From an uncultured Senegalimassilia sp. (GTDB lineage: Bacteria; Actinomycetota; Coriobacteriia; Coriobacteriales; Eggerthellaceae), in NCBI GenBank assembly GCA_934630815.1, contig CAKTWI010000014.1, positions 1 through 59,781 of the forward strand: DNA of 59,781 nt. The letters are read 5' to 3'. Positions 33,279 to 42,940 of this stretch are shown here, one piece after another. The position numbers and the translations under genes were made by a program. Position 1 is the stretch's first letter. Each line of letters begins with the position of its first letter. The notes under the pieces are model-generated. The model saw nothing but the letters and a program-made list of their open reading frames with translations. It was not told the DNA's origin and did not search any database.

Positions 33279-34595
33279 TTAATCTTTTTTCTTAAACTTC
33301 ATACGGATGGGCGTGCCCGTCAGGTCGAACGACTTTCGCAGGCGATTCTCCAGGAAGCGCTCGTAGTTGTCGTTGACCAGGTCGGGGCGGTTCACGAAGA
33401 ACGTGAACTGCGGCGGGCACGTTGCCGTCTGCGTGACGTACTTCATGCGCAGGATGGCCTTGCCCTTCGAGACGGTATGGCCGCCCTCGCGGATCTCGCC
33501 CAGCCAGACGTTGAGCTGGTTGGTGGGGATGTTCTTGCAGAAGTTCTCGTACGCGACGTCGACGGCTTCCCAAATGCGATGGACGGACTTGCCCGTGAGC
33601 GCGCAGGTGGCCACAACGGGGGCATAGCCCACGAAGGTCATGCGGTCGGTGATCTTCTCGCGCACCTCGGCCTTAGCATCGGGGCCCTCCACCAGGTCCC
33701 ACTTGTTCAGCACGATGACCATGGCGCACTGGCGGTCGGCGGCGAAGCCGGCCACGCGCTGATCCTGGTCGGTCAGGCCGATGGAACCGTCGATGACCAG
33801 GATGGCCACGTCGGCGCGGTCGATGGCGCGCATAGCGCGCACAAAGCCGTAGTACTCCACGTCCTCATCGATCTTGCTCTTCTGGCGCAGACCGGCGGTG
33901 TCGACGATGGTGTAGCGCTGGCCGTCGTGCTCGATGACGGTGTCGATGGCGTCGCGCGTGGTGCCGGCGACGTTGGATACGATGGAGCGATCGTCCGAGG
34001 TCAGACGGTTGGTCAGCGAGGACTTGCCGGCGTTCGGACGACCGATGATGGCGATGTTGATGCCACCATCCTCTTCCTCATCGTCGGCGGTCTCGACCCG
34101 CTTCAGGTCTTCCACCACGGCGTCGAGCAGGTCGCCCGTGCCGTTGCCGTGCAGCGAGGAGACCGACCACGGATCGCCCAGGCCCAGCTGGTAGAACTCC
34201 CAGACCTGGTCCATGGTGTCGGGGTTGTCCATCTTGTTCACCACCAAATACACCGGCTTGGAGGTCTTGCGCAGCACGCGCGCCACCTCCTCGTCGTCGG
34301 CGTTAATGCCGGTGCGGCCGTCGACGATGAACACGATGACGTCGGCCTCGTTCACGCCGGCGAACGCCTGCGTGCGAATGGAGCTTTGGAACGCATCGTC
34401 ATCGCCCATTTCGATACCACCGGTATCGATGAGCTTGAACGGCACGCCGTTCCAGTCGGCGATGTGGTACGAACGGTCGCGGGTGACGCCGCGCATCTCG
34501 TGCACGATGGCCTCATCGGCCTGGGCAATGCGGTTAACGAAGGTGGACTTGCCGACGTTCGGCCGTCCAACAACCGCCACAATGGGCAGAGCCAT
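33279..34595 (-). CDS. der: Ribosome-assembly GTPase Der (EngA)
   Basis: The 438-residue protein carries two tandem GTPase domains, GRPNVGKST with DTGG and NKMD, and GRPNAGKSS with DTAG and NKWD, followed by a KH-like C-terminal domain ending in KKKD. Der acts in maturation of the 50S subunit and is essential in most bacteria. AAAGGA precedes the ATG at 34595. Confidence 0.97.
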   Translation of the reverse strand: MALPIVAVVGRPNVGKSTFVNRIAQADEAIVHEMRGVTRDRSYHIADWNGVPFKLIDTGGIEMGDDDAFQSSIRTQAFAGVNEADVIVFIVDGRTGINADDEEVARVLRKTSKPVYLVVNKMDNPDTMDQVWEFYQLGLGDPWSVSSLHGNGTGDLLDAVVEDLKRVETADDEEEDGGINIAIIGRPNAGKSSLTNRLTSDDRSIVSNVAGTTRDAIDTVIEHDGQRYTIVDTAGLRQKSKIDEDVEYYGFVRAMRAIDRADVAILVIDGSIGLTDQDQRVAGFAADRQCAMVIVLNKWDLVEGPDAKAEVREKITDRMTFVGYAPVVATCALTGKSVHRIWEAVDVAYENFCKNIPTNQLNVWLGEIREGGHTVSKGKAILRMKYVTQTATCPPQFTFFVNRPDLVNDNYERFLENRLRKSFDLTGTPIRMKFKKKD

Positions 34596-34640
34596 ATCAA
34601 ATCCTTTTCGGTTGAGGAAAATACTACGTTTGCGGCGCCG

Positions 34641-36059
34641 CTATTCGCGCGCCAGTTCGACGAGTTCCGGCAAGAACCCAGTCGCGTTACAGGATACCAC
34701 GCTCACGGGCGCGCCCGCCGCCTTCCCCATATCCTCCAACGTAGCATCATCGAGCGTGACGCCGTCGTCGTTGAAGATGACCTTGGGGACCACGTACGTC
34801 CAGCCCGGGTGCTCGGCTGCGTCGGCGCGGATGGCATCGGCTATGTCGCAGCTGCACAACAGCCCCGTGACGTCGACGTTTCCGCCGAAGAAGCGGTTCT
34901 CCACGAACAGCGGCTCCACCACCCCAGCCAGCGGGCCGCGCGAGAACAGCGGACGGAAGAAATGCGGCGTGGCCATGCCGGCGATGTAGCGCACGCGCAT
35001 GCCCGCCTGCTGCAGCGCCTGCGCGGCTTGCTCGTCAAGACCGGCAGCTTCCGCCGCTTCCCAATCGTCCACGAACGAGCGGATGATGCCCACGCCGTCC
35101 TCGAACATGCCGAAGTCGCCGTAATGCTCGGTAGGCGGGAGGTTCTCCAGCAGCTCGTCGCCGTAGGCGTTGCAGTAGAACTCGTCGGCAGCGAAGGCCC
35201 ACAGATGGCCTCGTTCGGCAAGGGCACGCTGCTGAGCAGGCACGATGGTGTCCATAGCAGCACGGGCGGCAACCGGGTCGTTGAAGCTTTTCGTGAAGCA
35301 CGTCTGGTGCTTGGTGAAGCCGAGCGGCACGATGCAGATGTCCAGGATGCCCGGGCGCGCGTAGGCCCAATCGAGCGTCTCACGCAGCGCATCGCCATCG
35401 TTCTCGTCGGGCATGAGCACGATCTGGGCGTGGAACTCGATGCCGGCGGCAAGCAGGCGGTCCATCACGTCGATGCCGTGCTGAGCATGCCTGCCGATGA
35501 TGCGCCGGCGAACCTCGGGGTTGGACGCGTGCAGGGAAACGCGCAGCGGGCTGATGTGCTGCTCGATGATGCGCGCCTCGTCCTCGGCCGACAAGTTGGT
35601 GAACGTGACGAACGTTCCCGACAGGAAGCTTAGGCGGAAGTCGTCGTCGCGCAGGGTCAGCGACGGGCGCATGTCGTCGGGCAGCTGGCGCATGAAGCAG
35701 AAGATGCAGGCATTGCGGCATTGCTTCACGCCGTCGAACACCACGCCGGAGAACTCGAAGCCCCATTCCTCGCCCTCGTAGCGCTCAAGTTCCACTTCGC
35801 CGGAGTCGCCGTCGGTGTCGATGTAGCCGAGGGTGATCACGTCGTCGGCGGTAAGCCAGCGCCAGTCGATCATGTCGCGCACAGGCTGGCCGTCCACGCT
35901 GGTGATGATGCAGCCCGGCGTGAAGCCCGCGTCGTCGGCAGGGCTTTCGGGCAGCACGGATTCGATGACGGCCTTCGGGGGCTCGGGAGCACGACGCTTG
36001 CGGCCGCCCGCGGACTGCGCAGCCTGCTTCGCCACATCCTGAGGAGGATAAATGCCCAC
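34641..36059 (-). CDS. DUF512 PDZ/radical-SAM-like Fe-S protein
   Basis: The 472-residue protein has an N-terminal PDZ-like region (about 28-75, with ESPADDAGF and CIITSVDGQPV). A radical-SAM-like core follows with CRNACIFC at 114-121, the CxxxCxxC site for a 4Fe-4S cluster. The C-terminal DUF512 region has TGLLCS and PKVIFNDDG. Family members often sit with der and are thought to be Fe-S oxidoreductases of unknown reaction. It is the first gene of the unit. The 324-nt gap upstream (36060-36383) shows only a possible ATAATA box near 36113 and no gene. Confidence 0.88.
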   Translation of the reverse strand: MGIYPPQDVAKQAAQSAGGRKRRAPEPPKAVIESVLPESPADDAGFTPGCIITSVDGQPVRDMIDWRWLTADDVITLGYIDTDGDSGEVELERYEGEEWGFEFSGVVFDGVKQCRNACIFCFMRQLPDDMRPSLTLRDDDFRLSFLSGTFVTFTNLSAEDEARIIEQHISPLRVSLHASNPEVRRRIIGRHAQHGIDVMDRLLAAGIEFHAQIVLMPDENDGDALRETLDWAYARPGILDICIVPLGFTKHQTCFTKSFNDPVAARAAMDTIVPAQQRALAERGHLWAFAADEFYCNAYGDELLENLPPTEHYGDFGMFEDGVGIIRSFVDDWEAAEAAGLDEQAAQALQQAGMRVRYIAGMATPHFFRPLFSRGPLAGVVEPLFVENRFFGGNVDVTGLLCSCDIADAIRADAAEHPGWTYVVPKVIFNDDGVTLDDATLEDMGKAAGAPVSVVSCNATGFLPELVELARE

Positions 36060-36383
36060 GTCAACACCGCCTTTCCGCTTCCGCTCGCCTGTACGCCGTC
36101 GATTTTTCGCAGCATATTATGGTAGCATGCCGCGCCTGCCGACGCGCCCGGCGGGAACGCGACGCGGAAAATCAGCGCAACTATGTTCAAGACAGGATGA
36201 CGTTTGCCCTCCGGAAGGCGGCGCGAAGAAGCTGGGGATCAATACCCACCCTAAGAAGAGAAGCGAGGATAGGGACGCGGAGCGCGATGTGAAGAGCGCC
36301 GGATGCGGTGCCAGCCGGCGCTCAGCCAGAAAAGGCGAAACGAAGCCAACGGCTCAAACCCCGTCGACCGCGGCACTCTTCCC

Positions 36384-37112
36384 CTACGAAACGGAGAACG
36401 ACCTGAGGGCGTCGCGGACGGTGCGGTACTGGCGCTGGCTGATGGGAACCGCCTCGTCGCAGTCCATGACCAGCCCATCGGCGGACGCCTGAACCACGTG
36501 CTCCATGTTCGCCAGGTAACTTTTGTGGCAGCGCACGAAGCTGCCGGGCAGCTGCTGCTCAAGCTCGGCCAGCGCCGCATACGATTCCAGCACGCGAGCA
36601 TCCGACAGCTTGACCAGCACTTTTCGCCCGATGCTTTTCACGTACACCACATCGGCGGGGTCCACGATGTGCACGGTCCCGGCGCTGCGCAACGCAAGCG
36701 GGCTTGCCGCGCGATGACCGAGCAGGCCGAACACCTTGTCCAGTGCGTTGCGCGCCTCGGTGGGCGAATACGGCGCCAGCAGCAGATACTGATGGTCGGT
36801 TCCATAGACCGCCGAGGTGTAAGCGGCGCGCGTGGTGCAGTACACGGTCAGCGGAAGGATGCCCCGGTCTTGCAACTCGCGCACCAGCGCGATGCCGGCG
36901 CGCTCATCGGAGGCGCACGCCGGGAAGGCGCCGAGGGCGTCCACCGGAGCGAACAGCGCATCGACGCGCGGACCCTGGGAGATACGCTCGCTCACCTGGG
37001 AAAACGCGCAACTCTCCAGTTGGATGGCACCGGCGCAGGGATGCTGCTCGATAAGCACGCGCAGCGCCTCAGGCTCGGGCACGGCATCTTCGACGAGCAA
37101 TATCCTGCACAT
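36384..37112 (-). CDS. Orphan LytTR-type regulator with atypical receiver domain
   Basis: The 242-residue protein has an N-terminal receiver-like fold (1 to about 125, CRILLVEDAV) and a C-terminal LytTR DNA-binding domain (about 138-240: DPADVVYVKSIGRKVLVK, FVRCHKSYLAN, QYRTVRDALRSF). The phospho-acceptor position (usual FLDI) reads LFAPVD, and the usual KP near the end of the receiver reads LLAPYSP, so the Lys is absent. It is probably not switched by ordinary phosphorylation. No histidine kinase adjoins it. In the 371-nt gap upstream (37113-37483) I see no gene, only two ACCGTCCCC words at about 37253 and 37462. Confidence 0.82.
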   Translation of the reverse strand: MCRILLVEDAVPEPEALRVLIEQHPCAGAIQLESCAFSQVSERISQGPRVDALFAPVDALGAFPACASDERAGIALVRELQDRGILPLTVYCTTRAAYTSAVYGTDHQYLLLAPYSPTEARNALDKVFGLLGHRAASPLALRSAGTVHIVDPADVVYVKSIGRKVLVKLSDARVLESYAALAELEQQLPGSFVRCHKSYLANMEHVVQASADGLVMDCDEAVPISQRQYRTVRDALRSFSVS

Positions 37113-37483
37113 GGTGGCAACCTCCGCATCGCGTTCGCGCGCCGACGCTTTTGCAGCGCCGAGCGGCTTCGTTCATGCTTCAAGGCTAACCCGGTTTTCG
37201 CGGGATTTGTTGTGCAACAAATCGGGCCGTTTCTTCACCGTCCGTGCACAAAACCGTCCCCGCCCTCACATGCCGAAGCACGTGCAGACGGAGACGGTTC
37301 ACATGGGGATATATAGGAAATGCAGCGCTATGACGGCGGACAGGGAAATGCAGGTGTAGGCCCACCCGCATGATGTCGATCATCACATACAGGAGCGCAC
37401 CGAAACCGGCGGGATCGGCAGGCCTCATACGCCACGCGCGAAAATCGACGCGCCGCTCAAAACCGTCCCCGTCGACGCGGATG

Positions 37484-38320
37484 CTACATACGCTCTAAGC
37501 GCTGCACCACCTCGTCGATCTGGTCGTCGGGGGTGCTGGCGCCTGCCGTGACGCCCACGGAGGAGCAGCCCGCGAACCACGCGGGATCAAGCTCGGCGGC
37601 CGACTCGATATGGTGCGTGCGCGGGCATTCCGCAGCGCAGATCTCGGCCAGATGCGTGGTATTGGCCGAATTGCGCCCTCCGATGACCACGATGGCGTCC
37701 ACCTGCCCGGCAAGCTCCGCAGCAGCCTGCTGGCGCTGGCGCGTGGCCGTGCACACCGTGTCCTTGACCTGCGCGGCAACGCCTTGGGCACGGATGCCCT
37801 CGAGCACGTCGTCAAGCGCATCGCGGGTTTGCGTGGTCTGCACGACCACGCCCACGTGCTCAGGCAGGTCACCGGGCAGGTCGGCGGCCGTTTCCGCCAC
37901 GTGCACCTGCGCACCGGCCTCGTGGGCGTAAGCCACCAGGCCCTCCACCTCGGGATGGCCTTCCTCGCCCACCACCACCACGTAGCCGCACTCCTCGGCA
38001 AGCGTGGCGGCGGCCTTTTGCGCACGCGCGACATGCGGGCACGTGGCATCGATCACGGGAAGCCCGCGCGCCTCCACCGATCGGCGCACGGCCGGGGTGA
38101 CGCCGTGGCTGCGGATGATGATCGCCCCGTGCGTGGCCTGCTCGGGCTCCGAGACGGCCATCACGCCGCGTGCCTCAAGGTTCGCCACCACCTGGGGGTT
38201 GTGGATCAGCGGCCCCAACGTGAACGCGCTGCCATCTCCCTCGCTGGCCTTCAGGGCCAGGTCAAGGGCTCGTTGCACGCCGTAGCATGCGCCGGCGTTC
38301 TTGCTGCGGATGACTTCCAT
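37484..38320 (-). CDS. ispH: 4-hydroxy-3-methylbut-2-enyl diphosphate reductase
   Basis: The 278-residue Fe-S enzyme makes isopentenyl and dimethylallyl diphosphate in the last step of the MEP isoprenoid pathway. Its three cluster Cys lie in AGACYGVQRA, DATCPHV and DTVCTATRQRQ, with the RSHGV and NSANTTHL substrate loops. ATG at 38320 follows GAAAGGACCGGAC; an ATG at 38335 is possible. It ends the long minus-strand run that starts with the M50 protease gene. Confidence 0.95.
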   Translation of the reverse strand: MEVIRSKNAGACYGVQRALDLALKASEGDGSAFTLGPLIHNPQVVANLEARGVMAVSEPEQATHGAIIIRSHGVTPAVRRSVEARGLPVIDATCPHVARAQKAAATLAEECGYVVVVGEEGHPEVEGLVAYAHEAGAQVHVAETAADLPGDLPEHVGVVVQTTQTRDALDDVLEGIRAQGVAAQVKDTVCTATRQRQQAAAELAGQVDAIVVIGGRNSANTTHLAEICAAECPRTHHIESAAELDPAWFAGCSSVGVTAGASTPDDQIDEVVQRLERM

Positions 38321-38335
38321 GTCCGGTCCTTTCAT

Positions 38336-38550
38336 ATTGATTGCGGCGTGCCGATAGCGGTTTTGCGAGCTCGCGGGCTTGAGGTTTGGGAGCTTACCGC
38401 TCGCACACTGCAGTTTGCGGATTGCAGCTGCAAGTTGCAGGTTCGCAACTTAGAGTTCGCAGCTTGCGTTTTGCGATTCGCGTCTCGCGGCTTTTGCGCC
38501 GCACGATAGCGCAAGGGGCCGCTCGCGCGGCCCCTGCTATCCCAAACCTG
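38336..38550 (-). other. Stem-loop and GCAAGTT/CGCAACT micro-repeats between plsC and ispH
   Basis: AGGGGCCGC at 38514-38522 pairs with GCGGCCCCT at 38527-38535 around TCGC, 16 nt beyond the plsC stop. Beside it, 38390-38500 repeats words such as GCAAGTTGCAGGTTCGCAAC and GCAGCTTGCGTTTTGCG, which are mutually complementary. No gene is evident. It may be a terminator followed by a repeat tract. Confidence 0.5.
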
Positions 38551-39402
38551 CTACTGCTCGACCTTCGCCTTCTTCGTGGGGCGGGTCAGCTCGATGGCCT
38601 CCTCGGGGGTGTGCTCGGGAATGGGATGAGCGGCGAACACCTCGGAGAAATCGCGGCCGTCGGGGAACAGCGCACGCATATCCACCTGCTCACGCGGCAC
38701 GCGCTGATGCAACGCAAACACCTCGCGCATGGCGTACCACGAGCACCCGTCCAGGCGATCTTCCTTCGGCAGGAAGTCGAAATCGCTTACCACCAGGGGC
38801 TTTCCGTACTCCACCGAGATCTTCGGGAAGCGAATGCGCTCGCCTTTGCGCTTGACGTTCTCCGCCTCGCGCACGCACATAGGCAGGATGGGAGCCTTGC
38901 CCATCTTCGCGATGAACGCCGCACCAGAGTGGATTTCGGGCGTTTTGCTGCCCTTGCCGCGGCGCGTGCCCTCCGGCAGGATGCCCACCAACTGGTTTCC
39001 CTTCAGCATATGCGCCGCGCGCTTGATGGCGGTGCGGTCGGCCGAATCGCGCTTGATGGGGAACGCGCCCACGCGCGACAGAATCTGTCCCGCCAAGCCG
39101 TGCGCGTTGCCGAACAACGAGTCGCGGCCCATCAGGCGCACGAACTGGCTCGGGCGCGCGGCCACGTACATGAGCACCACGTCCAGAAACGACGTGTGAT
39201 TCGAAACCACCACCGCACCGCAGCGGTCCTTGAACGCGCGAAGGTTCTCGCGCCCGTCCACGCGATAGCGGAATAGCACCTTGAACACGAAGCCGATCAG
39301 CACATACGCGAAGTTCGCGAACCAATGCGGGATCTGCTTCTCGTCGGTAGTGCCGCCGAGCGCGCGGTCCCACATGTCCTCGTATTTCAGAAACAGGCTC
39401 AT
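38551..39402 (-). CDS. plsC: 1-acyl-sn-glycerol-3-phosphate acyltransferase
   Basis: The 283-residue membrane-associated enzyme makes phosphatidic acid, the step after PlsY. SNHTSFLD holds the NHxxxxD catalytic motif and LPEGTRRGKG the substrate-binding EGT motif. Residues 28-45 form a hydrophobic anchor. Its ATG overlaps the cmk stop (ATGA), so translation is coupled. The last 30 residues are charged and not conserved. Confidence 0.93.
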   Translation of the reverse strand: MSLFLKYEDMWDRALGGTTDEKQIPHWFANFAYVLIGFVFKVLFRYRVDGRENLRAFKDRCGAVVVSNHTSFLDVVLMYVAARPSQFVRLMGRDSLFGNAHGLAGQILSRVGAFPIKRDSADRTAIKRAAHMLKGNQLVGILPEGTRRGKGSKTPEIHSGAAFIAKMGKAPILPMCVREAENVKRKGERIRFPKISVEYGKPLVVSDFDFLPKEDRLDGCSWYAMREVFALHQRVPREQVDMRALFPDGRDFSEVFAAHPIPEHTPEEAIELTRPTKKAKVEQ

Positions 39403-40079
39403 ACGTGCACGCCCTTCTCCTGGGCAAGCGCGCAGATGCGCTCGATGATCTGCTCGATGGTACGGCCCGTGGAATCCATCTGCACGGCATCGGGCGCCGG
39501 CTTGAGCGGGCTAGTATCGCGCGAGGAATCGATGGCATCGCGGCGCTCGATGTCGGCGAGCACCTCGGCGTAATCGGTGCTGCCCACGCCGCGACGCTCG
39601 TTTTGCGCCACGCGGCGATAAGCGCGCTCGGCGGCGCTGGCGGTCAGAAACACCTTCAGCTCAGCCTCAGGGAACACCGCCGTGCCGATGTCGCGACCTT
39701 CCACCACGTAGTTGCCCGCGCGGCCGATGCGCTGCTGCTGGGCCACAAGCGCCTGGCGAACGGCAGGCGCGGCAGCCACGGCGCTGACCGAGCGGTCGAT
39801 CTCAGCTGTGCGGATGGCGTCGGTCACGTCCACGCCGGCGATGGAGACGCGGCGCGGCAGCGGGTCGCCCGGCTCATGGGAGAACCCGATCTCGTGCATA
39901 TCGGCGATGCGGCCGAGCGCTTCGCCATCTTCCAGCGAGACGCCGTCTTGCAGCGCCTGCCAGGCGATGGAGCGGTACATGGCGCCCGTATCCAGGCACG
40001 AGAAGCCTAAACGGCGCGCGACCGCCTTTGAAACGGTCGATTTGCCGGCGCCGCTCGGGCCGTCGATAGCGATGATCAT
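39399..40079 (-). CDS. cmk: Cytidylate kinase
   Basis: The 226-residue kinase phosphorylates CMP and dCMP. IAIDGPSGAGKST is its P-loop, LDTGAMYRSIA the CMP site, and VVEGRDIGTAVFP the family signature. Its ATG at 40079 overlaps the aroA stop by 4 nt and its stop overlaps plsC by 4 nt, showing a compact operon. Confidence 0.96.
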   Translation of the reverse strand: MIIAIDGPSGAGKSTVSKAVARRLGFSCLDTGAMYRSIAWQALQDGVSLEDGEALGRIADMHEIGFSHEPGDPLPRRVSIAGVDVTDAIRTAEIDRSVSAVAAAPAVRQALVAQQQRIGRAGNYVVEGRDIGTAVFPEAELKVFLTASAAERAYRRVAQNERRGVGSTDYAEVLADIERRDAIDSSRDTSPLKPAPDAVQMDSTGRTIEQIIERICALAQEKGVHV

Positions 40080-41395
40080 CGTGCAAGCCTTTCGATATCG
40101 TCCAGGAAGCCGGGGTAGCTGACGCGCACGGCCTCGAAATCCTTGATGTTCACGGAAACCTTGCCGGTCAGGCCGACGAGCGACCAGGTCATGGCAAGGC
40201 GATGGTCGCCGAGCGAGTCGAACTCGAGCCCCTCGGGGACCTGCAAACCGGGCTGACCCTCGATGTAAAGGTCGTCGCCTTCGCACCAGGTGTCCACGCC
40301 CAACTTGGCCAGACCATCCATTATAGCGGCAAGGCGGTCGGTTTCCTTCACACGAAGCTCCCCCACCTGACGAAACACGGTGATTCCATGCGCATGGGCG
40401 GCCACCAACGCCAGCACGGGGATTTCGTCGATGATGCCGGCGATCTTGTCGGCCGGCACCTCGCAACCGCGCAAGTCAGGCGTGTAGCAGGCCTCGATGA
40501 TGCCATAGGGCTCCTTGCCCGCCGCGCCCGTGCGCGTGACGCTGACCTGGGCGCCCATGCGCTCGAGCGTGCGCACGAAGCCGATGCGGGCCGTGTTCAG
40601 GCTGACGTCCTCGATCTGGATCGAGCTTTCGGGACGCAGAACCGCCGCACATGCGAGGAACGCCGCCGAAGAGGGGTCGCCCGGCACGAGCACCTCGCCG
40701 GCCTGGGGCTGGGCGAGCCCGGTCACGCTGGCCGTGCAGGCGCCTGCCGTGGTGGCCACGCCGTATTCGGGAAGCATGAGCTCGGTATGGTTGCGGCTCG
40801 GCGCCGGCTCGTTGACCGTGGTGGTTCCCGAGGCGTACATGCCGGCAAGCAGCACAGCGGTCTTGAGCTGGGCCGATGCCATAGGGGCGTCGTAGGTGAG
40901 GGGACGCAGCCCGCCGCCGTGAACGGTGATGGGCAGCGTTTCGCGGCCTTCGGGAAGGAAGCGCGCGCCCATCTTCATGAGCGGCGCGGTGATGCGGCGC
41001 ATCGGGCGCTTGCACAGCGAGGAATCGCCCGTGAGCGTGACTTGGATATCCCACGGCGCCAAGATGCCCATGAGCAGGCGCACCGTGGTGCCGGAGTTTC
41101 CGCAATCCACGGGTTCGGCGGGCTGGCTGGGACCGGCGACTCCCCAGCCGGTGATGCCGCCGGCAAGGCTTCCGTCGGCCTGCTTCTCCAGGCTGACCTG
41201 GGCGCCCAGCGCGCGCACGGCCCCGATGGAGCTGCGCACGTCGGCGGAATCCAGCACGCCGGACACGCGCGAGGTGCCTTCCGCCATGGCGGAGAACAGC
41301 ACGACGCGGTGGCTGATGGACTTGTCGCCCGGCACGCGCGTGGAACCGTGCATGGGGCCTTCCAGCGGTTTGATGACGGTGATGTTATCCGACAT
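40076..41395 (-). CDS. aroA: 3-phosphoshikimate 1-carboxyvinyltransferase (EPSP synthase)
   Basis: The 439-residue enzyme adds enolpyruvyl to shikimate 3-phosphate in chorismate synthesis. PGDKSISHR near residue 23, CGNSGTTVRL near 98 and a late VKETDRLAA are the substrate-binding signatures. It overlaps the end of tyrA by 11 nt, so aromatic biosynthesis genes are translated together. Confidence 0.96.
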   Translation of the reverse strand: MSDNITVIKPLEGPMHGSTRVPGDKSISHRVVLFSAMAEGTSRVSGVLDSADVRSSIGAVRALGAQVSLEKQADGSLAGGITGWGVAGPSQPAEPVDCGNSGTTVRLLMGILAPWDIQVTLTGDSSLCKRPMRRITAPLMKMGARFLPEGRETLPITVHGGGLRPLTYDAPMASAQLKTAVLLAGMYASGTTTVNEPAPSRNHTELMLPEYGVATTAGACTASVTGLAQPQAGEVLVPGDPSSAAFLACAAVLRPESSIQIEDVSLNTARIGFVRTLERMGAQVSVTRTGAAGKEPYGIIEACYTPDLRGCEVPADKIAGIIDEIPVLALVAAHAHGITVFRQVGELRVKETDRLAAIMDGLAKLGVDTWCEGDDLYIEGQPGLQVPEGLEFDSLGDHRLAMTWSLVGLTGKVSVNIKDFEAVRVSYPGFLDDIERLAR

Positions 41396-42557
41396 GGGTG
41401 TGCTCCTTAGGCGCTAGCGGGCTGAACGAAACGGAGAAACCGGCGTTGATAAGGTGCGCCGACAGCTTGCCGATGTCGCCTTCGTCGGTGAGCACGAGCG
41501 AGAGCACGGCCGAGTCCTCGGTGACGTGATCGATCTCGATGGACTGGATGTTGCACCCCACCTTGCTGGTGATGGTGGTGACCTCGGCGACCACGCCAGG
41601 GCGATCCTCCATGGGGATACGCACCTCCAGCAGGCGCTCGGTGCACGGCAACCATGCGGCCGGCAGCGCGCGGCGGGCGTCGGCGGCCTCGGCGAGCAGG
41701 CTGGTCAACGTTGCGCGATCGCCCGCCTCGAGCGCATCGGCGAACTGCCCGATGATGCCCTGCATCTCGCGCAAACCGCCCAAAAGCGCATCTTTGTTGT
41801 CGAAAGCGATACCGCACCACAGCTCGGGCGAGCCGGCCGCGATGCGCGTGGAGTCCTTGAACCCGCCCGCTGCCAGGCGCATAAGCGAATCCTGGCCCTT
41901 CGCGTGGCGCACGGCAAGCTGCACAAGAGAGCTGGCAGTGAAATGCGGAACGTGGCTGACTACGGCTACCGCCGCGTCATGCTGCTCGCGCGGCAGGCTG
42001 ATCACGCGTGCGCCGATGCCGGTGATCAGCTCGTGCAGGCGCGTGAAATGCTCCGCCGGCGTATCGGCGTCGGGGCACAAGATCCAGTATGCGCCCTTGA
42101 ACAGGTCGGCGCGAGCACCCACGATGCCGTTCTTCTCGGAGCCGGCCATAGGGTGTCCGGGAACGAAGTTCTGCGGATACGGAAGCGTGTGCGCGGCCAT
42201 CTCGATGATGCGGCTTTTCGTGGAAGCGGTATCGGTGATGATGCCGCGATAGCCCCATTTGGCCAAATCTTTCAGATAGCCTTCCACCACGCTGACGGGC
42301 GTAGCCAAAACCACCAGGTCGCAGTTCTCTTCGATGAACGCGCGGAACTCCGCAGCATCGGGGGCGGCGGTTGCGGTGGCCCAACCTCTGTTGACGGCCT
42401 CGACGCGGGTGGCCAGGTCAGTGTCGACGGCCATGACCTGCGCCGAGGGGTTCGCCGCGCGCAATGCGGCGGCAAAGCTGGCGCCGATGAGGCCGAAGCC
42501 GATGACGGCCACGTTTTCGAAGCCGCCGGTTTTCGCTTGATCGATTGTTTGTGCCAT
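41385..42557 (-). CDS. tyrA: Prephenate dehydrogenase with C-terminal ACT domain
   Basis: The 390-residue enzyme converts prephenate to 4-hydroxyphenylpyruvate for tyrosine. It has AVIGFGLIGASFA (NAD site), GHPMAGSEKNG (substrate loop) and HVPHFTASSLV, plus a C-terminal ACT domain (about 315-385, VRIPMEDRPGVVAEVT) that usually mediates feedback inhibition by tyrosine. ATG at 42557 is preferred; the ribosome site is weak, and a TTG at 42608 would add non-family residues. The 445-nt gap upstream carries three repeats. Confidence 0.93.
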   Translation of the reverse strand: MAQTIDQAKTGGFENVAVIGFGLIGASFAAALRAANPSAQVMAVDTDLATRVEAVNRGWATATAAPDAAEFRAFIEENCDLVVLATPVSVVEGYLKDLAKWGYRGIITDTASTKSRIIEMAAHTLPYPQNFVPGHPMAGSEKNGIVGARADLFKGAYWILCPDADTPAEHFTRLHELITGIGARVISLPREQHDAAVAVVSHVPHFTASSLVQLAVRHAKGQDSLMRLAAGGFKDSTRIAAGSPELWCGIAFDNKDALLGGLREMQGIIGQFADALEAGDRATLTSLLAEAADARRALPAAWLPCTERLLEVRIPMEDRPGVVAEVTTITSKVGCNIQSIEIDHVTEDSAVLSLVLTDEGDIGKLSAHLINAGFSVSFSPLAPKEHTHVG

Positions 42558-42788
42558 AAGGCGATGCAGACCTTCCGGATCCGATCTAGGATAGAACGTT
42601 GCGGGCAAGCCGGCATCGCATCGGCAAGCGCGAAACCGCCGCGCAGGTCAAAGAAGGCCCACGACAAGGCGAAACGCCGAGTTCGCAAACACCAGCAGTT
42701 TACCCGGGTGACCATTATAGCCGTTTCCCGGCAGCGCACGGCCCATCGCCCCCACGCAAGCACGAGGGCCACACGAACAAGGGACGCA

Positions 42789-42813
42789 CGAACAGGGGAC
42801 GGAGGTGTGTTCA
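42789..42813 (+). repeat. Dispersed REP-like repeat, copy 4
   Basis: CGAACAGGGGACGGAGG followed by TGTGTTCA, between tyrA and rluB, 69 nt before the copy at 42883. Confidence 0.75.
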
Positions 42814-42882
42814 TGGGGGGATGCTCATCGGCGATGCAGCCCTGCGCACGAACAACGCGCGACGCGAGACCCGCCAACGGGC

Positions 42883-42910
42883 GTGAACAGGGGGACGGAG
42901 GTGTGTTCAC
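42883..42910 (+). repeat. Dispersed REP-like repeat, copy 5 (left arm of perfect inverted pair)
   Basis: GTGAACAGGGGGACGGAGG followed by TGTGTTCAC: five Gs instead of four in the core. It is the exact reverse complement of the copy at 42941-42968 over all 28 bases. Confidence 0.8.
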
Positions 42911-42940
42911 GGTTGCCCTTTCATTTCCCAAAGAACCCTC

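Noticed and set aside
33477..35633. 718-codon plus-strand frame opposite der and the DUF512 gene
   Set aside because: Shadow frame; low-order His/Val/Gly composition and no ribosome site.
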